From Nonlabens sp. Ci31 (GTDB lineage Bacteria > Bacteroidota > Bacteroidia > Flavobacteriales > Flavobacteriaceae): a DNA stretch of 64,000 bases. The notes beneath the pieces were generated by a model that searched no databases, had not been told where the DNA came from, and saw only the letters and a list, made by a program, of their open reading frames with translations. The stretch covers positions 3,676,083-3,740,082 of the forward strand of contig NZ_CP043633.1 of NCBI RefSeq assembly GCF_012974865.1, written 5' to 3'. The translations under genes were made by a program, and so were the position numbers. Of the stretch, positions 35,099 to 45,984 are shown one piece after another. Position 1 is the first letter of the stretch. Every line of letters starts with the position of its first letter.

Positions 35099-35611
35099 TT
35101 ATGGATTAAGGATTTTTAAATATTTAGCAATTTCGGAGATAAAAAGCTCTTGCTTTGTTAACGGAACGTTAACAGCAAGATCATACGTATTTTCTTCATG
35201 AGTAGCATATCCCACCTTGAAATTTGCGTCCAGCTTCCTACTCACGAATGTGGTTATCTGACCAGGATGCTCATAATAATTGATTTGCAAGTCGTAGTGA
35301 GCCGTTAACAACTCTGAAAGAGGACCTTCTTTTAAACCACCAAACCATTTTACCGCACCATCATCAAATAGCATTGCTCCTTCCAAAGTTTTTTTTCTCA
35401 CATCGCTGGTATAGCCAAGAAGAGTTAAGTTTTTTAACGGAATTTGCAGGCCTGTGCACCATTTTTCAAACAACTCCACATCAGTACAATTATTTGCGTC
35501 AAACACGATCACAAGAGATTGAGGCCAGTGACTCTGGCGATCTCTAGAACGGTGCTCCAATTTATAAAACTCTTTGCGCAACCATCGCTGCTTTAAAATA
35601 TCAAAAATCAT
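35099..35611 (-). CDS. DUF6913-like conserved protein
   Basis: The 170-residue soluble product (starting [20 protein letters not shown]) has no recognised catalytic motif. It alternates strands and helices, with [13 protein letters not shown] and [15 protein letters not shown] segments. I recall this family as a Flavobacteriia-specific protein usually placed directly before dapA, as here. The role is unknown. A TACTTTTG box lies 27 bases upstream of its ATG. Confidence 0.7.
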   Translation of the reverse strand: MIFDILKQRWLRKEFYKLEHRSRDRQSHWPQSLVIVFDANNCTDVELFEKWCTGLQIPLKNLTLLGYTSDVRKKTLEGAMLFDDGAVKWFGGLKEGPLSELLTAHYDLQINYYEHPGQITTFVSRKLDANFKVGYATHEENTYDLAVNVPLTKQELFISEIAKYLKILNP

Positions 35612-35637
35612 GTACTTTTACTGCTTCATCTATTTCA

Positions 35638-35645
35638 CAAAAGTA
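35638..35645 (-). promoter_or_regulatory. -7 box upstream of the DUF6913-dapA pair
   Basis: The complement reads TACTTTTG (TAnnTTTG). It lies in the 53-bp gap between divergent genes, 27 bases from the ATG at 35611. Confidence 0.45.
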
Positions 35646-35664
35646 GCACAATCAAACGAGGGTT

Positions 35665-36474
35665 ATGAAAAAATATAAGTTAGAAAATTGGAGGGGCTTT
35701 TGTAGCTGTTCCGCTTTCGCGAAAGCGGTAGTATTATCCACCATCCTGCTCGTTTCCTGTAACAAAAAAGAGTACCAGTTAAAAAAAGTAGTTGGAAGTA
35801 AAACTGCCATAGACAGCAGCCTAACTAATGTGCAAGAAATAGAGGATTATATCGCTCCCTTTAAAAAGTCTTTAGATGTACAAATGAACGAGCAATTGAG
35901 TTACAATCCTGTTTCCATGAACAAAAGCGATTATAAACTCAATACCCCTATCGGAAATATGATGGCAGCTATTGTTAGGGCACAAGGAGAACCCGTTTAC
36001 AAATCTAGAACTGGAAAAAACATAGATATCGTATTACTTAATAGTGGAGGAATCAGAGCTGGTATGCCTGCTGGTCCAGTAACCATGCGTAACGCTTATG
36101 AAATCATGCCTTTTGACAATGAAATCGTTATCGCTGAGCTAACTGGAGAACAGGTAAACGAACTCATCAATTATCTTATCGAACGTAAAAGTGCACATCC
36201 TATTGACGGGCTACAAATCTTACTCCACGAAGATGGAACTGCAGCAAGCGTTCTTATTAATGGCCAGCCGCTAGACAAAGCTCACGTATATAAGGTTGCG
36301 ACAAATGATTACCTCTATACCGGTGGTGATAACATGAGCTTCTTTAAAGACACCCCGCTTACCACCATAGATTATAAAATCAGAAATGCGATGATCGATT
36401 ACTTCAAAAAGGTCGATACCTTAAAGTTTAAAAGAGACCACCGATTTGACTATGCAAACTCATTAGTTCCCTAA
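35665..36474 (+). CDS. 5'-nucleotidase C-terminal (substrate-binding) domain lipoprotein
   Basis: The 269-residue protein corresponds to the C-terminal domain of UshA/5'-nucleotidases, which binds the nucleoside. It shows LNSGGIRAGMP, the AYEIMPFDNEIV segment and YKVATNDYLYTGGDN. The N-terminus is a lipoprotein signal ending LLVSC near residue 32, and it contains an inserted palindrome copy (35712-35727, AFAKA) within or just before the hydrophobic stretch. The catalytic metallophosphatase domain is encoded separately by the next gene, 9 bp downstream. The two products probably act together in the periplasm or at the surface. Confidence 0.85.
   Translation: MKKYKLENWRGFCSCSAFAKAVVLSTILLVSCNKKEYQLKKVVGSKTAIDSSLTNVQEIEDYIAPFKKSLDVQMNEQLSYNPVSMNKSDYKLNTPIGNMMAAIVRAQGEPVYKSRTGKNIDIVLLNSGGIRAGMPAGPVTMRNAYEIMPFDNEIVIAELTGEQVNELINYLIERKSAHPIDGLQILLHEDGTAASVLINGQPLDKAHVYKVATNDYLYTGGDNMSFFKDTPLTTIDYKIRNAMIDYFKKVDTLKFKRDHRFDYANSLVP
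35711..35728. repeat. Genome palindrome copy 6 (in the 5'-nucleotidase C-domain gene)
   Basis: Extended 18-bp perfect palindrome CCGCTTTCGCGAAAGCGG within the signal-peptide coding region; encodes AFAKA. Confidence 0.95.
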
Positions 36475-36483
36475 AGCAAGAAA

Positions 36484-37410
36484 ATGGAAAGAAGAAAATT
36501 TATACGCAATACGAGCGCAGGAATAGTAGCAGGAACTGCTTTATGGTCTAATTATGCTTTGGCAAACGGAATCTTTACCGCTCCAGAGTTAGCCCTTGGA
36601 AGTAAGAAAATAACAATTCTCCATACCAATGACACACATTCTCATATAGAACCTATTTCTGGCGGTCGTAACGATGGACGTGGTGGTGTTGCTCGCAGAG
36701 CTGCATTGATAAATACGGTAAGGAAAGAAAACCCCAACACCCTATTATTAGACTGTGGCGATATCTTTCAGGGAACCCCTTATTTCAACTTTTATGGAGG
36801 TGAGCTGGAAATAAAGCTGATGAGCATGATGGGTTATGATGCTGCTACCATTGGAAATCATGACTTTGATAATAGTATTGAAGGTTTATATGCACAATTG
36901 CCTAATGCTACTTTTGATTTTGTTATTTCCAACTACGATTTTTCCAATACGATTATGGATGGTCAAATAAAATCGAGAAAAGTCATTGTTAAAGACGGCA
37001 TACGTATAGGATTGTTCGGTTTAGGAATTCATCTACAAGGATTAGTGGAGCCTAAGATGTATAAAGAAACTGTTTATAATGATCCTGTTGAAATTGCCAA
37101 AGACCAAGTGCGTTTATTAAGAGAAGAAGACCACTGTGACATCGTTATTTGCATTTCTCATTTGGGTTATTCTTACCGAGGCGATAAAGTCTCGGATGTA
37201 TCCCTAGCAGCAGCAACTTCTGGAATCGATTTAATTATAGGTGGACATACGCACACTTTTCTTGATGCACCAGTGATTGTTACAAACGCAGCTGGAAAAG
37301 AAGTTATGGTAAATCAAGTAGGTTGTTATGGAATCAACCTAGGCCGTATAGATTTTTACCTTAAAGAAGGTAAAGTGGATAAAGGTATGGATGTCGTTTA
37401 TGAGGTGTAA
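36484..37410 (+). CDS. 5'-nucleotidase N-terminal metallophosphatase domain, Tat-like signal
   Basis: The 308-residue protein is the calcineurin-like catalytic domain of 5'-nucleotidases: HTNDTHSHIEP metal-binding motif, DCGDIFQGTP, GNHDFD, CISHLGYS and GGHTHTF. It would hydrolyse nucleoside phosphates to scavenge phosphate and nucleosides. The N-terminus MERRKFIRNTSAG has twin arginines before a hydrophobic stretch, suggesting Tat export, unlike its lipoprotein partner upstream. Family proteins are normally one chain of about 550 residues with the domains in the opposite order; this split pair is familiar in flavobacteria. Confidence 0.88.
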   Translation: MERRKFIRNTSAGIVAGTALWSNYALANGIFTAPELALGSKKITILHTNDTHSHIEPISGGRNDGRGGVARRAALINTVRKENPNTLLLDCGDIFQGTPYFNFYGGELEIKLMSMMGYDAATIGNHDFDNSIEGLYAQLPNATFDFVISNYDFSNTIMDGQIKSRKVIVKDGIRIGLFGLGIHLQGLVEPKMYKETVYNDPVEIAKDQVRLLREEDHCDIVICISHLGYSYRGDKVSDVSLAAATSGIDLIIGGHTHTFLDAPVIVTNAAGKEVMVNQVGCYGINLGRIDFYLKEGKVDKGMDVVYEV

Positions 37411-37452
37411 AATTAAAAAGCGCTTACTCAGTAAGTAATTCAATAAACGAAG

Positions 37453-37848
37453 ATGGACAACAAAACTATTACTAAAGGGTTTATCGCCGCAGGAATATCC
37501 AATACCATTGGAGTTCTTGTTTTCTCAAAAGGATTTACTAATGACGTCATTCCCGAGACCGACCCTATCGTGATGTCTTATTTTGGACTATTAATGATTA
37601 TACTTTGGGGCGCTGCCTTCATTGCTGTTTCAAAAACTTTTGAAAGAGTAAAATGGTTGATTGGCATTTTTGTAATTGAAAAGCTGGCTTATGTAATCGC
37701 TTACGGATTTTGGTTTTCTGACCACAGCCTTACAGAAGTTTACGACAAAGACCTTTTAGCGGGTATATTCTATTCTATTTATGGGCTGAATGATTTTTTG
37801 TTTATGCTATTTTTTGGCTATGTTTTTATGAAAATATTAAACAAATAA
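37453..37848 (+). CDS. Small four-helix membrane protein
   Basis: I do not recognise the family of this 131-residue product. It has four hydrophobic segments (about residues 8-28, 42-62, 68-88 and 103-127) and a short lysine-rich C-terminus (MKILNK), so it should be an inner-membrane protein. It follows the nucleotidase gene after 42 bp, with a small hairpin (CTTAC...GTAAG) between them. It precedes amt, which has its own promoter. Confidence 0.6.
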   Translation: MDNKTITKGFIAAGISNTIGVLVFSKGFTNDVIPETDPIVMSYFGLLMIILWGAAFIAVSKTFERVKWLIGIFVIEKLAYVIAYGFWFSDHSLTEVYDKDLLAGIFYSIYGLNDFLFMLFFGYVFMKILNK

Positions 37849-37967
37849 TAATACATTACCCCACACTTACTTCCTCCATTTTAGATTAAAGTCTACATTA
37901 TATTATAAATACCCTAATTTATAAAGGGTTATTCATGAAATATATACGTTTTTTTAACCTCATACCC

Positions 37968-37975
37968 TATATTTG
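37968..37975 (+). promoter_or_regulatory. -7 box upstream of amt
   Basis: TATATTTG matches TAnnTTTG and lies 25 bases before the ATG at 38000. It contains the TTG at 37973 that would otherwise look like a start codon, arguing that the ATG is the true start. Confidence 0.55.
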
Positions 37976-37999
37976 AAAATTCAATCAAATGATTTCAAA

Positions 38000-39283
38000 A
38001 TGGTAAAAAAGGTCAATTTTATAGTTTTAGCAGTATTAGTTTTAATTAGCTTGCTCTATGGCAGTCCTTATACAGTAAATGGAGATATGAGCGCTATTGA
38101 TAGTGGTGATACCGCTTGGATGTTGATCGCATCTGCTTTTGTTTTATTAATGACTCCGGGACTGGCTTTCTTCTATGGTGGTATGGTGAATAAAAAATCC
38201 ATGATCTCTACCATGTTGCAAAGCTTTGTAGCTTTAGGTGTGGTGAGTATTCTGTGGGTTTTAGTAGGTTTCTCCTTAGCCTTTGGAGAAAGCTGGCACG
38301 GTATCATTGGAAACCCGATGACTTTTTTCAATTTTAGAAATGTAGGTCTAGCACCTCATCCGGATTTTGCAGAAACTGTTCCTTTTTTAGTTTTTGCTTT
38401 ATTCCAACTCAAATTTGCCATCATCACACCAGCCTTGATTACAGGTAGTTTTGCCGAACGCGTTCGTTTTAGAAGTTATATTCTTTTCATGGTATTATTT
38501 ACCTTGTTTATATATACACCATTAGCGCACATGACTTGGCATCCAGATGGGTTGTTGCGCAATCTTGGAGTACTGGATTTTGCCGGTGGGACAGTAGTTC
38601 ACATGAGCGCAGGATTTGCTGCTCTTGCCGGAGCTGTTTATTTAGGTAAACGTAAAAAAATCACCCACAATCCAGCAAATGTCCCTTATATTATTTTAGG
38701 AACTGGACTGCTTTGGTTTGGATGGTTTGGTTTTAACGCAGGTAGCGCCCTTGCTGCAAATGCTGATGCTGTTATCGCATTTGCTAACACCAATATAGCT
38801 AGTGCTACCGCCATGATTACTTGGATGTTTTATGAACGTTTCTCCAATCGTAAAATGAGCGCTATAGGTGCTTGCATAGGTGCTATAGTAGGATTAGTAG
38901 CTATAACTCCAGCAGCAGGCTTTGTTACTATTTCCCAAAGTATATTTATAGGTTTTGTAGCAGCTATTACTAGTAATTTAGCTATTTCTTGGTTCTCAAA
39001 AACAGGAATTGACGACACACTAGACGTCTTTCCTAGTCATGGTGTTGGAGGTATTGTAGGTATGATTCTAACCGCTGTATTTGCAAAAGACGTAGGTCTT
39101 GTATACGGTGAAACAGAAACCTTAATGTGGCATATTATCGCATTAGTAGGTGTTGCTATTTTCACCTTCGGTGGGAGTTTGGCTTTTTATAAACTAGTGG
39201 ATCTATTGCTTCCTATAAGAGTTACTGCTGATCAGGAAGAACGTGGTTTAGACGATAGCCAGCATGGTGAGGTTGTGAGTTAA
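38000..39283 (+). CDS. amt: Ammonium transporter
   Basis: The product of about 427 residues is an Amt/Rh-family channel for ammonium uptake. After a hydrophobic first segment it shows DTAWMLIASAFVLLMTPGLA and FFYGGMV, then the family's LITGSFAERVRF and WHPDG segments. DFAGGTVVHMSAG and SHGVGGIVGMI carry the twin pore histidines. About eleven membrane helices fit the length. No glnB/glnK gene is adjacent, which is unusual for amt. A TTG at 37973 is rejected as the start because it lies in the promoter. Confidence 0.92.
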   Translation: MVKKVNFIVLAVLVLISLLYGSPYTVNGDMSAIDSGDTAWMLIASAFVLLMTPGLAFFYGGMVNKKSMISTMLQSFVALGVVSILWVLVGFSLAFGESWHGIIGNPMTFFNFRNVGLAPHPDFAETVPFLVFALFQLKFAIITPALITGSFAERVRFRSYILFMVLFTLFIYTPLAHMTWHPDGLLRNLGVLDFAGGTVVHMSAGFAALAGAVYLGKRKKITHNPANVPYIILGTGLLWFGWFGFNAGSALAANADAVIAFANTNIASATAMITWMFYERFSNRKMSAIGACIGAIVGLVAITPAAGFVTISQSIFIGFVAAITSNLAISWFSKTGIDDTLDVFPSHGVGGIVGMILTAVFAKDVGLVYGETETLMWHIIALVGVAIFTFGGSLAFYKLVDLLLPIRVTADQEERGLDDSQHGEVVS

Positions 39284-39332
39284 TTGCAGCTTTTAAAACC
39301 CTTTTGTGGATAAGCGAGCGGTGTCATACGGT

Positions 39333-41800
<2,468 letters not shown>

Positions 41801-41811
<11 letters not shown>

Positions 41812-42043
41812 TTGCCTCGTCGCGATTAAATTTATAGCCTTCGTATTTAGCATTATCCTCAGAAACTTCTAGAAGTTCATCTACCCAATCATATTCTTTA
41901 TCTTGTTTTAGATTGCGTTGCAAAAATTCTCTAATCAATTCATTCAGAGACTTTCCTTGCTTTTTAGCATATTCTTTACTCGCCTCAATCAATTGGTCAG
42001 ACAGTCGTATGGTTAAATTTTTTGTTGCCATAGTCTTTTTCAT
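41801..42043 (-). CDS. Ribbon-helix-helix antitoxin of the PIN-domain toxin
   Basis: The 80-residue product starts MATKNLTIRLSDQL after a possible four-residue extension, giving a beta strand followed by two helices (KKQGKSLNELIREFLQ), a ribbon-helix-helix DNA-binding fold. The acidic C-terminal half (DWVDELLEVSED) probably wraps the toxin. Both ATG codons (42043 and 42031) are possible; the second gives the usual N-terminus. Palindromes directly upstream fit autoregulation. Confidence 0.8.
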
Positions 42044-42084
42044 TTACGACGTAAATATACAATTTGCACAGACTCTGTGCAAAT
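42043..42084 (-). promoter_or_regulatory. Toxin-antitoxin promoter and operator palindromes
   Basis: Reading leftwards, TTTG (complement of 42080-42083) and TATATTTA (complement of 42052-42059) are 20 bp apart, a near-consensus -33/-7 promoter. ATTTGCACAGA at 42062-42072 and its exact complement at 42074-42084 form an 11-bp palindrome around one base, overlapping the -33 element and spacer. A second repeat, TTTACG-A-CGTAAA at 42043-42055, overlaps the -7 box. This layout suits repression by the antitoxin. Confidence 0.65.
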
Positions 42085-42151
42085 CGTATATGCTGTGTTT
42101 TTCGTTTTCATACCGTATTTCCATAGCCTCCATGCCCGCTACCGAGAAAAA

Positions 42152-42248
42152 AGCGAGGTCTGAGGTTTTACAATGAGTTTATCGCAGTACTCTCGAAGAC
42201 CGCATTTCGAGAATAAAGCGAGGTCTGAGGCTCTCAAAGACCGCATTT
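42152..42248 (+). repeat. Dispersed intergenic repeat, copy A
   Basis: The core 42175-42230 (GAGTTTATCG, CTCGAAGACCGCATTTCGAG, then AATAAAGCGAGG) recurs on the opposite strand at 49912-49989. Within this copy AGCGAGGTCTGAGG occurs twice (42152-42165 and 42217-42230), and AAGACCGCATTT occurs twice (42196-42207 and 42237-42248), showing internal duplication. Confidence 0.7.
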
Positions 42249-42310
42249 AATTTTTGTTTTTATTTTTATAACCACTGTATTTGTATCTTGAACGCTTATA
42301 AATTCCATTT

Positions 42311-44608
42311 ATGAATTCGCGTTTTAAGATCCTTTTTCTAGCCCTTATTTTATTGGTAAGCTGCCATAAGCCAAAAGTAGATTTGATAAGTCCATCCATA
42401 ATCCCAGCCCCACAATCGCTGCAAGTAAATCCTGGACATTTTACCATTGATCTGTCGACCGTCATCAGCAATGGAGATGATTTCACACATTCCGTGACCT
42501 TTCTAAAGGATTTTTTAAGACAAAGAACTGGCCGAAACTGGGAAACGAAATACGCCTCTGAAAATGTCATCAGCTTTGAATATGACGGCTCCATCATCAA
42601 GCAAGAAGGATATACCCTAGATATTAATAAGCAGCACATCCTCATAAAATCTAGTGCCGACGCCGGAGCTTTTTATGCGGTGCAATCCTTGATCCAGCTG
42701 ATGCCTTTTGAGTTGGAAAAATCTGTAATCACTAACGTCATTTACCTACCAGCGGTCACTATAAAAGACGAACCCCGTTTCTCTTATCGAGGCATGCATC
42801 TCGATGTGTCGCGCCACATGTATGACGTAGAATTCATCAAAAAATATATAGACGCTATGGCCATGCTCAAGATAAATACCTTTCACTGGCATCTTACAGA
42901 CGACCAAGGCTGGCGTATTGAAATTAAGAAATACCCGAAGCTTCAAGAAATTGCAGCTTATCGCGACAGTACTTTGATAGGACATTATAACGACTCACCA
43001 CGTTTATATGATGCTACAAAGTACGGCGGTTTTTATACACAGGAAGAAATTCGTGAGGTGATCGCTTTCGCGAAAGCGAGACAGATCAACATCATCCCAG
43101 AAATAGAAATACCTGGTCACGCACAAGCCGCCATAGCTGCCTATCCAGAATTGGGCTGTACAGGGAAAAAAATAGGCGTAGCAACAGAATGGGGCGTTTT
43201 TGAAGATATTTATTGTCCGAACGAAGCAACCTTTATATTCCTTGAAAACGTACTAGACGAAGTCATGGAATTATTCCCATCGCCATACATCCACATAGGT
43301 GGTGATGAAGCGCCTAAAACACAATGGAAAACAAGTCCGGTTGCGCAACAAGTGATTCAAGAAAATGGACTAAAAGACGAGCACGAACTCCAATCCTATT
43401 TTATCCAGCGCATGGAAAACTACTTAAATTCTAAAGGCCGCAACATCATAGGATGGGATGAAATTCTAGAAGGTGGACTGGCGCCCAATGCAACGGTTAT
43501 GAGCTGGCGAGGCACGAAAGGTGCCATTGAGGCCGCAAAATCAGGTCACGATGTGATCATGACACCTACTTCGCATGCTTATTTTGACTATTATCAAAGT
43601 GAAAACAAAAACGAACCCACCGCGATAGGCGGATTCCTAGCATTAGAAAAAGTCTATCATTTTAACCCGATTCCTGAAGAACTCACTGCCGAAGAAGCAA
43701 AACACATTCTAGGCCCACAAGGAAACATCTGGACAGAATACATGACTACTAGCGAGCAAGTAGAATACATGGCTTTTCCACGTATGCTGGCTATGAGCGA
43801 GGTGGCCTGGACTAAAGCAGAAAACAAAAACTATTCTAGTTTTATAAATCGTGTGGAATATTTTCATCAAAGAATGGATGCGCTGGGTATCAATTATGCC
43901 AACCACTTATACGAAGTCAGCGGCTTTCTAAATGACCAGCAACAGTATGAATTAAGCACCGCATCTTTCGGAAAAGAAATACGTTACACCACAGATGGCT
44001 CCAAACCAACCACCTCTTCTACCCTTTATAAACAAGCTATTCCTTTTACAGAAAACCTATCCGTAAATGCAGGTGTTTTTAAAGACGGGAAACTATTAGG
44101 TAAAGTCTTTACACAAGACTTGCTCTACCATAAAGGAATAGGCGCCCTAATTACCATTAATAAAGAACCCAGTACATCTTATCAAGGCAGTGGCGCACAA
44201 GGTTTAATAAACGGAATTAAAGGAAGTGACTCGCGTTATGGAGATAGCGAGTGGCTGGGCTTTTGGGGAGAAGATATTGAGATTGACATCGAGTTTAAAG
44301 AACCTATTTTAGTTGACGAAATCAAATTGAGGTTTTATCATGCGCCGGGGCAGTGGATTTATGCTCCAGAAAAATATTATATTTTCTTAGAAACCAAAAA
44401 TGGGATTATAAGTGATTTAGTTAAATTGCCTAAAAATGATGAAACTCTAATATTATCGAATTACAATTGGAAACGCTTTAAAGGCTTTGAAGACAAAAAA
44501 ATTAATGCACTCAAAATTAATATACCCAACTATGGCATCATCCCAGACGGCAAACAAGGTGCTGGAAACAAAGCTTGGACTTTTATAGACGAAATCATCA
44601 TCAATTAA
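42311..44608 (+). CDS. GH20 beta-N-acetylhexosaminidase lipoprotein
   Basis: The 765-residue protein removes terminal N-acetylhexosamine from glycans by substrate-assisted catalysis. It has a lipoprotein signal (LALILLVSC, Cys18), a GH20b domain (about 30-155), and a catalytic TIM barrel (about 160-500) with FHWHLTDDQGWR and HIGGDEAPKTQW, where Asp332 and Glu333 are the catalytic pair. A chitobiase-type C-terminal domain (about 530-610, IRYTTDGSKPTTSS) and a probable F5/8-type C domain at the end follow. A palindrome copy at 43063-43078 encodes AFAKA. It leads a tight run ending in beta-mannosidase, suggesting shared glycan breakdown. Confidence 0.92.
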   Translation: MNSRFKILFLALILLVSCHKPKVDLISPSIIPAPQSLQVNPGHFTIDLSTVISNGDDFTHSVTFLKDFLRQRTGRNWETKYASENVISFEYDGSIIKQEGYTLDINKQHILIKSSADAGAFYAVQSLIQLMPFELEKSVITNVIYLPAVTIKDEPRFSYRGMHLDVSRHMYDVEFIKKYIDAMAMLKINTFHWHLTDDQGWRIEIKKYPKLQEIAAYRDSTLIGHYNDSPRLYDATKYGGFYTQEEIREVIAFAKARQINIIPEIEIPGHAQAAIAAYPELGCTGKKIGVATEWGVFEDIYCPNEATFIFLENVLDEVMELFPSPYIHIGGDEAPKTQWKTSPVAQQVIQENGLKDEHELQSYFIQRMENYLNSKGRNIIGWDEILEGGLAPNATVMSWRGTKGAIEAAKSGHDVIMTPTSHAYFDYYQSENKNEPTAIGGFLALEKVYHFNPIPEELTAEEAKHILGPQGNIWTEYMTTSEQVEYMAFPRMLAMSEVAWTKAENKNYSSFINRVEYFHQRMDALGINYANHLYEVSGFLNDQQQYELSTASFGKEIRYTTDGSKPTTSSTLYKQAIPFTENLSVNAGVFKDGKLLGKVFTQDLLYHKGIGALITINKEPSTSYQGSGAQGLINGIKGSDSRYGDSEWLGFWGEDIEIDIEFKEPILVDEIKLRFYHAPGQWIYAPEKYYIFLETKNGIISDLVKLPKNDETLILSNYNWKRFKGFEDKKINALKINIPNYGIIPDGKQGAGNKAWTFIDEIIIN
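43063..43078. repeat. Genome palindrome copy 7 (in the GH20 gene)
   Basis: Exact 16-bp copy, encodes AFAKA. Confidence 0.95.
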
Positions 44609-44612
44609 CCAC

Positions 44613-45227
44613 ATGAAAAATACACCCAAACTTTTACTAATCTATCTATTCTTCCTTATTGCCTTGTTGATTTGGTCAGGAATAAACCCGAACGAGCGAT
44701 TTACTTGGTTTCTGGAAGTATTGCCTGCTGTAATAGGTGTATTCGTTTTACTATTCGCTTATAAAAGTTTCCCTTTAAGCAAGCTCACCTACTTCTGGAT
44801 ATTTGTGCATTGTATTATCCTCATCATAGGTGGAAAATACACCTATGCTGATGTACCTCTTTTTGACTGGATTCAAGAGTACTTTGAGCATTCTCGTAAT
44901 AATTATGACAAGTTAGGGCATTTTATTCAAGGTTTTACACCAGCGCTCATAGTACGTGAAGTATTATTGCGCAAAGAAGTGGTTCAAGGTAAAAAGTGGC
45001 TGGCATTTATAGTGGTTTCTATTTGTCTTGCCATCAGTGCGGCTTATGAATTGATTGAGGCAATAGTCTCCATGCTAGTAAGTGATGGTGCAGATTCCTT
45101 TCTAGGCGCACAAGGCTATATTTGGGACACTCAAACCGATATGATGCTTGCCTTGATTGGCGCTTTTATTGCCGTTGCTTTTTTGAGCAAACGACAAGAC
45201 AAATCCATCCAAAAAATCATCAATTAA
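44613..45227 (+). CDS. DUF2238 (YjdF-like) membrane protein
   Basis: The 204-residue product has six hydrophobic segments and the conserved family motifs GGKYTYADVP, NNYDKLGHFIQGF, AAYELIEAIV and YIWDTQTDMMLALIGA. The His, Asp and Glu residues in the membrane suggest a metal or proton site, but the function is unknown. It starts 4 bp after the GH20 stop and ends next to cutC, so it belongs to the same transcript. Confidence 0.85.
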   Translation: MKNTPKLLLIYLFFLIALLIWSGINPNERFTWFLEVLPAVIGVFVLLFAYKSFPLSKLTYFWIFVHCIILIIGGKYTYADVPLFDWIQEYFEHSRNNYDKLGHFIQGFTPALIVREVLLRKEVVQGKKWLAFIVVSICLAISAAYELIEAIVSMLVSDGADSFLGAQGYIWDTQTDMMLALIGAFIAVAFLSKRQDKSIQKIIN

Positions 45228-45228
45228 T

Positions 45229-45984
45229 ATGCTATTAGAAATCTGCGCCTCCAACTATCAAAGTGCGATAAACGCTCAAGAAGCTGGGGCGCAACGTATT
45301 GAATTGTGCAGTGAGCTAGCTGTAGGCGGCATCACTCCTAGTTATGGAATGCTTAAAAAAGTGATGGAAGAACTCACTATTCCTGTAATGGTTTTGATAC
45401 GTCCTCGATCAGGCAATTTTGTATATTCTGATGCCGATTTTGATATCATGAAAAAAGACATTCAGTTGTGCAAAGAGCTGGGTTGTGCCGGAATAGTATC
45501 TGGGATTTTGAATGATGATTTTAGCGTTGACTTAGAATCAACAAAAGTACTGATTGAACTGGCAAAACCTATGAGTTTTACGTTCCACAGAGCTTTTGAT
45601 CAGGTATCAAATCCTGAAGAGGCCATTAAAGAATTGGCTCAAATAGGAGTTTCTAGAATACTGACTTCTGGCCAACATTCTAGAGCTATAGAAGGCCTAG
45701 AAAACTTGAAACGTTATCAAAATATCGCAGGTAACTCTTTAATCATTTTACCAGCTGGCGGAATTAATGCAGATAATTGTTCCTCTTTTACGCACCTTAA
45801 TAAGGCTCCCAAAGAAAAAGTCAGGTTCCAAGAAATTCATGCCAGCGCTACAGAGGTTATGGAACAAACTACCCGTACTTTAGTACCGATGAATTCGCCT
45901 AAATTCCTTCAAGAAAACATAGAAGTAATTTCTGACACAGACTTAATAAAAGCCATTCTTAAAAACAGCAATCATGAGGATTAG
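45229..45984 (+). CDS. cutC: CutC family protein
   Basis: The 251-residue TIM-barrel protein shows the CutC signatures LEICASNYQSAINA, GAQRIELCSELAVGG, VLIRPRSGNFVYSD and FHRAFD. It was named for copper homeostasis in E. coli, but that role is disputed and the biochemical activity is not established. It starts 1 bp after the DUF2238 stop and overlaps the beta-mannosidase gene by 11 bp. Its presence among glycosidases leaves room for a carbohydrate-related role; that is inference. Confidence 0.9.
   Translation: MLLEICASNYQSAINAQEAGAQRIELCSELAVGGITPSYGMLKKVMEELTIPVMVLIRPRSGNFVYSDADFDIMKKDIQLCKELGCAGIVSGILNDDFSVDLESTKVLIELAKPMSFTFHRAFDQVSNPEEAIKELAQIGVSRILTSGQHSRAIEGLENLKRYQNIAGNSLIILPAGGINADNCSSFTHLNKAPKEKVRFQEIHASATEVMEQTTRTLVPMNSPKFLQENIEVISDTDLIKAILKNSNHED

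Noticed and set aside
37973..37999. TTG start for amt
   Set aside because: The TTG is part of the TATATTTG -7 box; the ATG at 38000 is preferred.
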